Shown here one piece after another: positions 1-6,781 of a DNA stretch of 15,469 nt. Below the pieces are notes generated by a model. It did no database searches, was not told the origin of the DNA, and saw only the letters and a list, made by a program, of their open reading frames with translations. Source of the stretch: Hungateiclostridiaceae bacterium UBA3934 (GTDB lineage: Bacteria; Bacillota; Clostridia; Acetivibrionales; DTU013); assembly GCA_002385815.1 (NCBI GenBank), contig DGEE01000011.1:1-15469 (forward strand), in the 5' to 3' direction. Each line of letters opens with the position of its first letter. Within the stretch, counting starts at the first letter, position 1. The position numbers and the translations under genes are program-made.

Positions 1-345
1 GGGTCAATTATATCCCTGCGGTGACATTTTTATGCAGACATATGTCTGATATCATTTTGAATCTGATATTTTTGCTTTATGAAGACATATATACGCATTG
101 TTCATAAACATCAATTTCACTATATTTTAATTATATCATTATTTGATTCAGTATCAAAGAAATCATCATGGCTATATCCGGGAAACCATCGGGTGATATT
201 AGTATTTTGGATGGATGTTTTCCGCTTTCCAGGTTATTCATACTCCCCAGGCGTTATTTTCTTTATATCTGAGATATTCCATGGTTTAGCCCGATATATC
301 ACCAATATTGATTTTATTGTGTTGTAATTTGGCTGAATATTACTC
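1..345. other. AT-rich region without a convincing gene
   Basis: No reading frame here looks coding. The longest one (79-327, + strand) has no ribosome site and gives a low-complexity, aromatic-rich peptide without a recognisable family. A perfect 14-base palindrome, CAGACATATGTCTG, lies at 35-48, and the octamer TCTGATAT occurs twice just after it (45-52 and 62-69). The stretch may be the downstream or upstream flank of a gene outside the window. Confidence 0.5.
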
Positions 346-375
346 TTTACATTCCGGAGCGAACGGTATTATAAT
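346..375 (+). promoter_or_regulatory. sigma-A-type promoter of dinB
   Basis: TTTACA at 346-351 (five of six matches to the -35 consensus) and a perfect TATAAT at 370-375 are separated by 18 bases. Transcription would start near 382, inside the LexA box that follows. This is the only good promoter seen upstream of dinB. Confidence 0.7.
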
Positions 376-381
376 TAAAAC

Positions 382-395
382 AGAACATGTGTTCG
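382..395 (+). promoter_or_regulatory. LexA (DinR) SOS box at the dinB transcription start
   Basis: The sequence AGAACATGTGTTCG contains the perfect inverted repeat GAAC-N4-GTTC, which matches the Gram-positive LexA consensus CGAACRNRYGTTYC except at its first base. It sits seven bases after the -10 element, so bound LexA would block transcription start. The placement predicts induction of dinB, and perhaps of the small gene after it, by DNA damage. Confidence 0.8.
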
Positions 396-436
396 GTATA
401 GTGACACTCCTCAATAACAGGGATTCCTTCGGGGCT

Positions 437-518
437 GAGGAATGTCGCGCATCTGAAAGGTATGGCAGCTCTCCCCGGACCGGAGAATGTCATGGATTTG
501 AAAGGTACGGCGATACTC
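437..518 (+). repeat. imperfect 45-base tandem duplication in the dinB leader
   Basis: Two copies about 37 bases long, offset by 45 bases (437-473 and 482-518), share AATGTC and GAAAGGTA cores and about two thirds of their positions. The repeat covers the translation start region and supplies two of the three in-frame ATG codons (462, 492). The offset is a multiple of three, so the frame is kept. Confidence 0.55.
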
Positions 519-1760
519 AACATGACCAGGGTGATTTTGCACAGTGATCTGAATAATTTCTACGCCAGTGTCGAGTGTCTCTATAATCCGGAGATACGCT
601 CGCATCCGGTGGCGGTATGCGGCTCCCAGTCGACCAGGCACGGTATCGTGCTGGCAAAAAACAATATTGCGAAGCAGTTCGGCGTAAAGACAGGAGAAGC
701 CATATGGGAGGCCAGATCCAAATGCCCCGGGCTTGTGGTGGTAAGGCCCAATTATATGCAGTATCTACGGTTTTCCATGCTGGCCAGGAAAATATACGAA
801 AACTACACGAATCTGATAGAAGCTTTCGGCATAGATGAAAACTGGCTTGATGTGACAGAAAGCACAAGACTGTTCGGTTCCGGCGAGAAAATCGCTGACG
901 AGATCCGCAGGAGGATACGATATGAACTCGGGGTCACTGCTTCTGTAGGTGTCAGCTTCAACAAGGTCTTTGCCAAGCTGGGCTCTGATATGAAAAAGCC
1001 TGACGCCACTACGGTGATATCTCCTGACAACTACAAGGAAAAAGTGTGGGGTTTGCCGGCAAGCGATATGATATATGTGGGGCCATCCACACGCAGAAAG
1101 CTTGCCGCTGTCGGGATAAACACCATCGGGGATCTTGCCTGCGCACCGCCCGGTTTTCTTGAGAAGCACCTGGGCCAGTGGGGCCGGACGCTGTGGATAT
1201 TTGCCAACGGATACGACGACTCCCCTGTCACCAGGCTCGACTTCCAGCCGTGCGTAAAGGGTGTGGGCAATTCGCTGACCACTCCCCGTGACCTCTGCAC
1301 CGATGAAGATGTCAGGATCCTCACTTATGTACTGGCAGACAGCGTGGCCGAAAGGCTCAGACGTCATCACCTCAAAGGCAGGACCGTGCAGATCTGCATA
1401 CGCTCAAGCGATCTGGCTTTTATCGAAAGGCAGGGGCAGCTTTCCCATTACACCTGCACATCTTCTGAAATAGCTGAAAAGGCTCTGGAGATATTCGCCA
1501 ACTCCTGGGACTGGTCCAAAAACATCCGGATGCTGGGCATAAGGGTCACCAATGTGGTCGCAGAAAATGAGTGCGGACAGCTTTCCTTCTTTGACGATGA
1601 GAAGCGGCTGCGGAGGGAACAGCTTGAAAACAGCATAGATCGCATAAGATCACGTTTCGGGCATTATTCCGTTCAGCGTGCCGTGCTTTTGAAAAGCGGC
1701 GAACTCAATGCAAATCCCGTTGAAGAAAACGTGATCCATCCCGTATCGTTTTTTCGCTAG
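492..1760 (+). CDS. dinB: DNA polymerase IV, Y-family translesion polymerase
   Basis: This enzyme copies past damaged template bases with low fidelity during the SOS response. Numbered from the ATG at 492 (422 residues), the N-terminal palm has the metal-binding Asp19 in SDLNNFYASVE, with Tyr24 at the steric-gate position, and the catalytic pair Asp115-Glu116 in FGIDENWLDVT. Families usually have Ser where this protein has Gly before IDE. Helix-hairpin-helix and little-finger regions follow. Near the C terminus, QLSFF at about 363-367 fits a sliding-clamp binding motif. I chose 492 because GGAG lies six bases upstream. ATG 462 has no usable ribosome site. ATG 522 matches the usual family N terminus (MTRVILHSDLNN) but its purine tract is 16 bases away. 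A LexA box and promoter precede it, and a small gene follows after about 80 bases. Confidence 0.95.
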   Translation: MDLKGTAILNMTRVILHSDLNNFYASVECLYNPEIRSHPVAVCGSQSTRHGIVLAKNNIAKQFGVKTGEAIWEARSKCPGLVVVRPNYMQYLRFSMLARKIYENYTNLIEAFGIDENWLDVTESTRLFGSGEKIADEIRRRIRYELGVTASVGVSFNKVFAKLGSDMKKPDATTVISPDNYKEKVWGLPASDMIYVGPSTRRKLAAVGINTIGDLACAPPGFLEKHLGQWGRTLWIFANGYDDSPVTRLDFQPCVKGVGNSLTTPRDLCTDEDVRILTYVLADSVAERLRRHHLKGRTVQICIRSSDLAFIERQGQLSHYTCTSSEIAEKALEIFANSWDWSKNIRMLGIRVTNVVAENECGQLSFFDDEKRLRREQLENSIDRIRSRFGHYSVQRAVLLKSGELNANPVEENVIHPVSFFR

Positions 1761-1841
1761 CTGACCGCGGTACGGCTATGATACCAAAACCATCGAAACA
1801 TGACGGCACGTCATATCATGCAGTGAAGGAGGTGTTGAAAT

Positions 1842-2078
1842 TTGGCCAAGGTATTCGTTGAAGTGATTGCAAAGTTTACAAAAGACGGAAAAAAAGTGCC
1901 CCTGATAATCAAATGGGAGGATGGCAGAAGTTTCGACATCGACAGGATAACCGACATTCGCCGGGCTGCTTCGTTGAAAGCCGGAGGCCAGGGGATCAGA
2001 TACAGATGCAGGATAAACGGCAGGGAAACCTACCTCTGGCTGGAGGAGGACAAGTGGTTCGTCGAAAGCAAGACCTGA
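1842..2078 (+). CDS. small uncharacterised protein downstream of dinB
   Basis: This 78-residue protein starts at TTG, seven bases after a very strong ribosome site (GAAGGAGGTG, 1825-1834), which supports it as a real gene. The sequence alternates short charged and hydrophobic stretches (FVEVIAKF, VPLIIKWEDG, FDIDRITDIR, IRYRCRING, TYLWLEEDKWFV), suggesting a small all-beta fold. There is no signal peptide, membrane segment or cysteine cluster. I recall similar small proteins beside dinB in other clostridia, and a small DUF6504 protein beside Y-family polymerases in actinobacteria, but I cannot confirm kinship from sequence alone. No terminator separates it from dinB, so it is probably co-transcribed and SOS-induced. 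Its function is unknown; an accessory role for the polymerase is only inferred. Confidence 0.8.
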   Translation: MAKVFVEVIAKFTKDGKKVPLIIKWEDGRSFDIDRITDIRRAASLKAGGQGIRYRCRINGRETYLWLEEDKWFVESKT

Positions 2079-2088
2079 ACAGACCCGA

Positions 2089-4422
2089 TCATGAGCTCAT
2101 TTCCATGCTTGTTTCCACACATGTCCTGTATGACGAGAGGTCTACATCCTTTGCCGGCTTAGGCTTGCTGAACAGATATCCCTGGGCAGTATCGCAGCGC
2201 TCTTTCAGCAGGAATCCCAGCTGGGCGCTGCTTTCCACTCCCTCTGCAGTCACAGTCAGGTCCATGCTGTGAGCCAGCGATATCAGTGCTTTTACTATCT
2301 TGGCCTGGTTGACGCTGTTTGATATGCCGTGTATGAATGTTTTGTCTATTTTCAGATTCGTTATGGGCAGTGCCTTCAGATAGTTGAGTGATGAATATCC
2401 CTTTCCGAAATCATCAAGGGATATGCCAAATCCTGCATCCCTGATGCGGCTCAGGATGCTTGTGGTATGCTCGAGATCCTGCATGGCCAGGCTTTCGGTT
2501 ATTTCAAGCTCAAGCCATTCAGGTTTTATCCCTGTCTTCTCAATGATGCCCATAATCTTTTCGAAAATATCGGGCTGCTGGAATTGCTTTGCCGACAGAT
2601 TCACTGAAACCCTGAGGTCATCATGACCTTCTTCATGCCATTTGCGGAGCTGAGCACAGGCCGTGGCCATCACCCATTCCCCTATATTGCCTATCATCCC
2701 TGTCTCTTCTGCTATGTGTATGAAAGCTTCTGGCATGATCCAGCCCATATGAGGATCTGACCATCTTATAAGGGCTTCAACGCATTTGACCTTACCGGTG
2801 TTCAACTCTATCTGAGGCTGGTAATAAAGGACGAATTCTTTCTTTTGGGCTGCCTTTCTCAAATGGTTCTCGATCTCCATCCGTTCCATTATCTTCATAT
2901 TAAGTTCCGGTGTGAAGATCTGGAAATTGTTCTTTCCTTTTTCTTTGGCACGGTACATTGCAGCATCAGCGTTTTTCATCAGCTCCCTGAGATCGGTCCC
3001 GTCATTCGGGTATATGGATATACCTATGCTTGCAGTGACATAGAACTCACGGTCATCGAGCTTCCAGGGTTTCTTGAACACATTGAGCATCCTTGCGGCA
3101 AGCTTGTATACGTCATCCATACTGTTTATGTTTGTCTGGAGCATTATAAATTCATCCCCGCCCAGTCTGGCTATCGTGTCGCTTTTTCTCAGTTTGAGTC
3201 TCAGTTGCTCACCTACTTTGAGAAGGAGCTTGTCTCCATAGGTATGACCCATCGTATCATTTATGGTCTTGAAATTGTCAAGGTCGAGGAAATACACAGC
3301 TATGCTCTTGTTTTTCCTGCGGGCATTCGCTTCAGCAATACTGAATCTGTCCATCAGCAGAGCCCTGTTTGGCAGTCCTGTAAGTGAATCGAAAAAAGCC
3401 AGACGGTGTATTTTTTCATCTGCAAGCTTTTGTTCCGTTATATCCGTGATCGATCCTGCCACCCTGACAGGATTGCCATCGTCATCCCATATAGCCATCC
3501 CTCTCGTCCTGACCCATCTTATTTCATCGTCATCGTCTTTTACTCTGTATTCGATCTGGAAGTGCTTTTTCTGCGGCTCGCTGATATATTTGTTCAGGCT
3601 TACCACAAACTTGTCCAGATCTTCCCTCAATATGACTTCAAACCACTTCTCTATGGTCAGGAACTCTTCATCCGTATCGATGCCCAGGATGTCCCGGCCT
3701 TTCTTTGACATGAAAAGCCTTCCGTCTCTTCCGTCCCAGTCCCAGACACCGTCGTTGACTCCTTCGACTGCCAGTCTGTATCGTTCTTCACTGCGTCTCA
3801 GGTCATTGTCCCTTGCATTCAGATCGTCAAACTGGAGCCTGAGTTCTATTTCTTTAGTCACCAGCTCCCGGTACAGAGATTCGAGTTCCTGGTAACTGTC
3901 GGCAAGCCTCGATTCGGTGTTCTTGCGGTCTGTTATGTCTATTCCCATCGCTGCCACATATACCGGTACATTCTCGGTATCACTGATCATGTCAATATTC
4001 CAGAGGGAGTAGATTTTCCTTCCGTTTTTTGCTGTGAAGCATATCTCTTTATTCCGTACGATCGTTTTTTCCGATACGGCCTCATGGATTATTTCCCCAA
4101 GCTCAGTATCCCTGTCCAGGAACGGTATCTCATCGATACTGCGTCCTGTCACATCTTTTCTGCTGTATCCCGTCATTTCCTGGGCGAACTTGTTGAACAG
4201 CAGTACTTTCCCATCCAGTGAAAAAATCAAAACTATTGTTTTGGCATTTTCGATTATCGCTTCAGAAACCTCACGCTGCAGATACAGCTTCCTGTCGCGC
4301 CTGGATATATAAGACCGTATTGCAAAAGCAAACAGCAGGACTAATAAAACCACAGAATAGATGATATAAAATATCACTTGCGTTTCAATATTCCCTATAA
4401 GCAATATTGATACTATCCGCAT
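2089..4422 (-). CDS. membrane-anchored PAS-PAS-GGDEF-EAL cyclic-di-GMP enzyme
   Basis: This 777-residue protein is predicted to make and/or degrade cyclic di-GMP in response to signals sensed by PAS domains. One membrane helix lies at about residues 15-37. Two PAS domains follow (about 52-165 and 210-332), joined by a charged, probably helical linker. The GGDEF domain carries an intact GGDEF at 421-425, and the product-inhibition site RxxD (Arg412-Asp415) sits exactly five residues before it. The EAL domain has Glu549-Ala-Leu551, Asn608, Glu640, the loop DDFGKGYSSL starting at Asp670, Lys691 and Glu727. Both domains therefore look catalytically competent. The gene has its own promoter and a GGGGG ribosome site four bases before ATG. 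It converges with the small gene on the other strand, with only ten bases between them and no clear terminator. Confidence 0.93.
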   Translation of the reverse strand: MRIVSILLIGNIETQVIFYIIYSVVLLVLLFAFAIRSYISRRDRKLYLQREVSEAIIENAKTIVLIFSLDGKVLLFNKFAQEMTGYSRKDVTGRSIDEIPFLDRDTELGEIIHEAVSEKTIVRNKEICFTAKNGRKIYSLWNIDMISDTENVPVYVAAMGIDITDRKNTESRLADSYQELESLYRELVTKEIELRLQFDDLNARDNDLRRSEERYRLAVEGVNDGVWDWDGRDGRLFMSKKGRDILGIDTDEEFLTIEKWFEVILREDLDKFVVSLNKYISEPQKKHFQIEYRVKDDDDEIRWVRTRGMAIWDDDGNPVRVAGSITDITEQKLADEKIHRLAFFDSLTGLPNRALLMDRFSIAEANARRKNKSIAVYFLDLDNFKTINDTMGHTYGDKLLLKVGEQLRLKLRKSDTIARLGGDEFIMLQTNINSMDDVYKLAARMLNVFKKPWKLDDREFYVTASIGISIYPNDGTDLRELMKNADAAMYRAKEKGKNNFQIFTPELNMKIMERMEIENHLRKAAQKKEFVLYYQPQIELNTGKVKCVEALIRWSDPHMGWIMPEAFIHIAEETGMIGNIGEWVMATACAQLRKWHEEGHDDLRVSVNLSAKQFQQPDIFEKIMGIIEKTGIKPEWLELEITESLAMQDLEHTTSILSRIRDAGFGISLDDFGKGYSSLNYLKALPITNLKIDKTFIHGISNSVNQAKIVKALISLAHSMDLTVTAEGVESSAQLGFLLKERCDTAQGYLFSKPKPAKDVDLSSYRTCVETSMEMSS

Positions 4423-4474
4423 TTTTCCCCCTGAAAACAGACATACAGACTATTTTGCACTCCAGCCTATATTG

Positions 4475-4503
4475 ATTATATAATTTTTTCGAGTTTTTTC
4501 CAA
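4475..4503 (-). promoter_or_regulatory. sigma-A-type promoter of the GGDEF-EAL gene
   Basis: On the - strand, TTGGAA (4498-4503) and a perfect TATAAT (4475-4480) are separated by 17 bases. The leader to the start codon would be about 45 bases, too short for a cyclic-di-GMP riboswitch, and none is seen. The A-rich spacer is typical of strong clostridial promoters. Confidence 0.65.
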
Positions 4504-4526
4504 TATCTTTCTGATTTTATTGCGGC

Positions 4527-5168
4527 TCAATCAGGCAGTTGCCTCTTATACTCTTCATTGGAGATCTGATCTATATCATCTGTTATCCCCTGTTTATCAG
4601 TTTCGTTGGTATAGTATTCCTTATAGTCATGGTATCCGCCCAGATCCTGCGGACTGTCAGAGGACCCGTATTTCATCAGGTCCCTTAACTGATCCATGCC
4701 TTCATGCTCATCGTCTTCCTGCTTATTGAGATATTTTCTGCCGAACGGCGCATCGATAACGAGCTCTTCGACGGGTCTGTCCTTACCCTGCCGGAGATTT
4801 GAACTTTCAACGGCTTCCTGGCATCTCAGGCACATTTTGGCATATGGGCGTACTTCAAGCCTTTCCGGGGATATCTCTTTGCCGCAGTGCACACATATGC
4901 CATAAACTCCCCTGTCTATCCTCTCCAGTGCCTCCTTTATATCCGACATTATGTTTTCCTCATGCACCTTGAGAGCATTGTTCATCTGTAAAAGATACAG
5001 TTCCGTTCCCAGGTCGGCAGGATGATTGTCGTAGTTCGACAGCTCGCCGGATGCATACCTGTCCTGTTCCGCTTCCCTGTTGCTTTTCATCATCCCCATC
5101 GTATTCCCGATGCCATTCAGTGCTTTCAGCAGCAACTGACGGTAGTGCTCAGTCTCTTGTCTGTTCAT
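4527..5168 (-). CDS. YteA-like TraR/DksA zinc-finger protein
   Basis: The 213-residue protein has the C4 zinc finger of the TraR/DksA family: Cys92-x2-Cys95, a 17-residue loop, then Cys113-x2-Cys116. The segment GELSNYDNHPADLGTE (about 41-56) is typical of the YteA group of Bacilli and Clostridia, which is longer than Escherichia coli DksA and has an acidic, poorly conserved tail, as seen here. Family members with a DksA fold act on RNA polymerase through its secondary channel. For YteA a link with sporulation has been suggested, but the target is not established. The ribosome site GAGGAGGT is ideal. The DUF5665 gene stops only three bases before this start, so the two are surely co-transcribed. 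Confidence 0.88.
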   Translation of the reverse strand: MNRQETEHYRQLLLKALNGIGNTMGMMKSNREAEQDRYASGELSNYDNHPADLGTELYLLQMNNALKVHEENIMSDIKEALERIDRGVYGICVHCGKEISPERLEVRPYAKMCLRCQEAVESSNLRQGKDRPVEELVIDAPFGRKYLNKQEDDEHEGMDQLRDLMKYGSSDSPQDLGGYHDYKEYYTNETDKQGITDDIDQISNEEYKRQLPD

Positions 5169-5171
5169 TTT

Positions 5172-5477
5172 TTACCTCCTCGAACCGCGAAGATTATTTT
5201 CGACTATATTAACAATCTCGCTTATAAAATCTCCTATGATCGGCAGATTCAATCGTACTATTTTCTGCAGGACATACAGCAGTAAAGCCGCAAGCAGCGT
5301 AAATCCGACAGAAGCACCGAAGCCTCTGGCCAAACCCGCGAGAAAATTGGGGAAAAACAACTTTCTGGGGTTTTCAAGATAGGTGATGTAATCCCTGATC
5401 CTTGATTTTTCCATATCCAGCACCAGTTTATCTATCTTTTCAGTGAGCATTTTGAAGCGTGCTTTTCTGATGAACAC
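5172..5477 (-). CDS. DUF5665 family small membrane protein
   Basis: The core runs from ENPRKLFFPNFLAGLARGFG through a hydrophobic helix (GFTLLAALLLYVLQKIV) to LNLPIIGDFISEIV. This is the arrangement of DUF5665, a family found mainly in spore-forming Firmicutes and without a known function. A short helical N terminus precedes a single membrane segment. Start choice is uncertain. GTG 5477 (101 residues) has GGAGAGG 11 bases upstream. GTG 5489 has the same site almost touching it. ATG 5450 matches the usual family N terminus (MLTEKIDKL) but has no ribosome site. It lies three bases upstream of the YteA-like gene and downstream of a terminator, so it probably begins its own transcript. Confidence 0.82.
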   Translation of the reverse strand: MFIRKARFKMLTEKIDKLVLDMEKSRIRDYITYLENPRKLFFPNFLAGLARGFGASVGFTLLAALLLYVLQKIVRLNLPIIGDFISEIVNIVENNLRGSRR

Positions 5478-5536
5478 TGGAAAAATCACCTCTCCGGATC
5501 AAAGGTTCATCTGCCTGAGCTGTTTTCAAAAATGGC

Positions 5537-5586
5537 GAAAATAAAAAATCGCCTCGTATATTATGTTTTCATAAGAAGCGATTTTT
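5537..5586 (-). terminator. intrinsic terminator downstream of aroB
   Basis: On the - strand a 12-bp stem (AAAAATCGCTTC pairing with GAGGCGATTTTT, one G-T pair) ends in TTTTTTATTTT. The 19-base loop contains a second small hairpin (TTATG/CATAA). It lies about 50 bases after the aroB stop and before the DUF5665 gene, so it ends the ileS-aroB transcript. Confidence 0.8.
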
Positions 5587-5635
5587 ATTATGTTAAATTT
5601 CAGGGAAAGAAAAAATGTCCTTATGTCAGCACACT

Positions 5636-6715
5636 CTATCCAACAAGCTCTTCCAGTACTTCCATCAAAAGCCGCCTGTCATCGATCGTATGGTTTATCA
5701 CCTCGCCTATGCGTTTGGGGAGTATAAAGCTGAGCTTTCCTTCCTTTGCTTTCTTGTCGTGCAGCATTTCCGCATATATTTGCTGCGGTTCCATGTTGGC
5801 TGCTTTTACCGGAAGCCCGGCATCCCGGAGAGTACTTTCTGTCTCCTCCTCCACGGCTTTGCTTATCATTCCCATCCTCCGCGCCAGTCTGAATGCTCCT
5901 GCTATCCCGATGGCCACACATTCTCCGTGGAGCAGTTCGAAACCTGACACACTCTCAACAGCATGACCGATAGTGTGTCCCAGATTGAGGATGGCCCTGA
6001 GCCCGCTTTCTTTTTCGTCCTGTTCAACGATGCTTTTTTTGATACTGCAATTGGTTCTCGTTATATATTGAAGAGTACTTTCATCGAATTCGAATATTTT
6101 CTGCATTTTCAGGCGGACAAAATCATAAAAGCCGGCATCCTTTATCAAGCCATGCTTTATGACTTCAGCAAGCCCGGACCTGAGCTCACGCAATGGCAGT
6201 GTGCGCAGGGTGTTGATATTGATATATACAAAGCGGGGCTGGTAAAATGCTCCTACCATGTTTTTAAAACCTTCGAAGTCTACACCGGTCTTCCCGCCTA
6301 TGCTGCTGTCCGCCTGAGCCAGGAGGCTCGTTGGTATCTGAACATAGTGGATACCGCGCATATATGTGGCGGCGGCAAAACCGGCGATATCACCGGTCAC
6401 ACCTCCGCCAAGCGCGACTATCGCAGAATTACGGTCGAAACGCTGATCTGTCAGCTGCCTGTATATATCCTTGACCGTATCGAGATTCTTGCTTTTTTCT
6501 CCGGCTTCTATCACATGGCTGCATGTCTGTACGCCTGTCGAAGTGATCTCTTCCATGCATGCTTTGAGATACAGGTTGCTGACATTGCTGTCGGTAACGA
6601 CCATTACTTTTCCTCTGAGTCCTGCTTTGCTGAACGCACTTCCCAGGCCGGAAAAATCAGTCATTATATATATGGGGTAGCTTCTTTCACCCAACTCCAC
6701 ATTAATTCTTTCCAT
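5636..6715 (-). CDS. aroB: 3-dehydroquinate synthase
   Basis: AroB converts DAHP to 3-dehydroquinate, the second step of the shikimate pathway to aromatic amino acids, using NAD and a divalent metal. The 359-residue length is normal. The NAD-binding GGGVTGD lies at 103-109 and the substrate loop SSIGGKTGVD at 137-146. The three metal ligands are visible as Glu184 (GLAEVIKHG), His247 (NLGHTIGHA) and His263 (LLHGE). AAAGGAGG lies seven bases before the ATG. The gene follows ileS after 66 bases, with no terminator or promoter that I can see, and a strong terminator follows it. It therefore appears to be the last gene of the T-box-controlled ileS transcript. No other shikimate gene is present in the window. 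Confidence 0.97.
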   Translation of the reverse strand: MERINVELGERSYPIYIMTDFSGLGSAFSKAGLRGKVMVVTDSNVSNLYLKACMEEITSTGVQTCSHVIEAGEKSKNLDTVKDIYRQLTDQRFDRNSAIVALGGGVTGDIAGFAAATYMRGIHYVQIPTSLLAQADSSIGGKTGVDFEGFKNMVGAFYQPRFVYININTLRTLPLRELRSGLAEVIKHGLIKDAGFYDFVRLKMQKIFEFDESTLQYITRTNCSIKKSIVEQDEKESGLRAILNLGHTIGHAVESVSGFELLHGECVAIGIAGAFRLARRMGMISKAVEEETESTLRDAGLPVKAANMEPQQIYAEMLHDKKAKEGKLSFILPKRIGEVINHTIDDRRLLMEVLEELVG

Positions 6716-6730
6716 GCATTTGCCTCCTTT

Positions 6731-6759
6731 GGACAGCGTATCTGTCGAAAAACCTGTCC
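6731..6759. repeat. small inverted repeat between ileS and aroB
   Basis: GGACAG at 6731-6736 is complementary to CTGTCC at 6754-6759, and its GACAG also pairs with CTGTC at 6742-6746, so alternative hairpins are possible just upstream of the aroB ribosome site. There is no T-run, so it is not an intrinsic terminator. It could affect aroB translation or be a degenerate intergenic repeat. Confidence 0.35.
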
Positions 6760-6781
6760 ACGTACGGAAGTGTCCCCAAAA

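Noticed and set aside
79..327. 82-codon + strand frame at the left edge
   Set aside because: No ribosome site, no family resemblance, AT-driven composition; it most likely arises by chance.
1800..1814. ATGACG-GCA-CGTCAT hairpin between dinB and the small gene, considered as a terminator
   Set aside because: Stem of only six pairs and no T-run; read-through into the small gene is more likely.
4423..4526. Possible cyclic-di-GMP riboswitch before the GGDEF-EAL gene
   Set aside because: The predicted leader is about 45 bases and shows no riboswitch core; only a promoter is supported.
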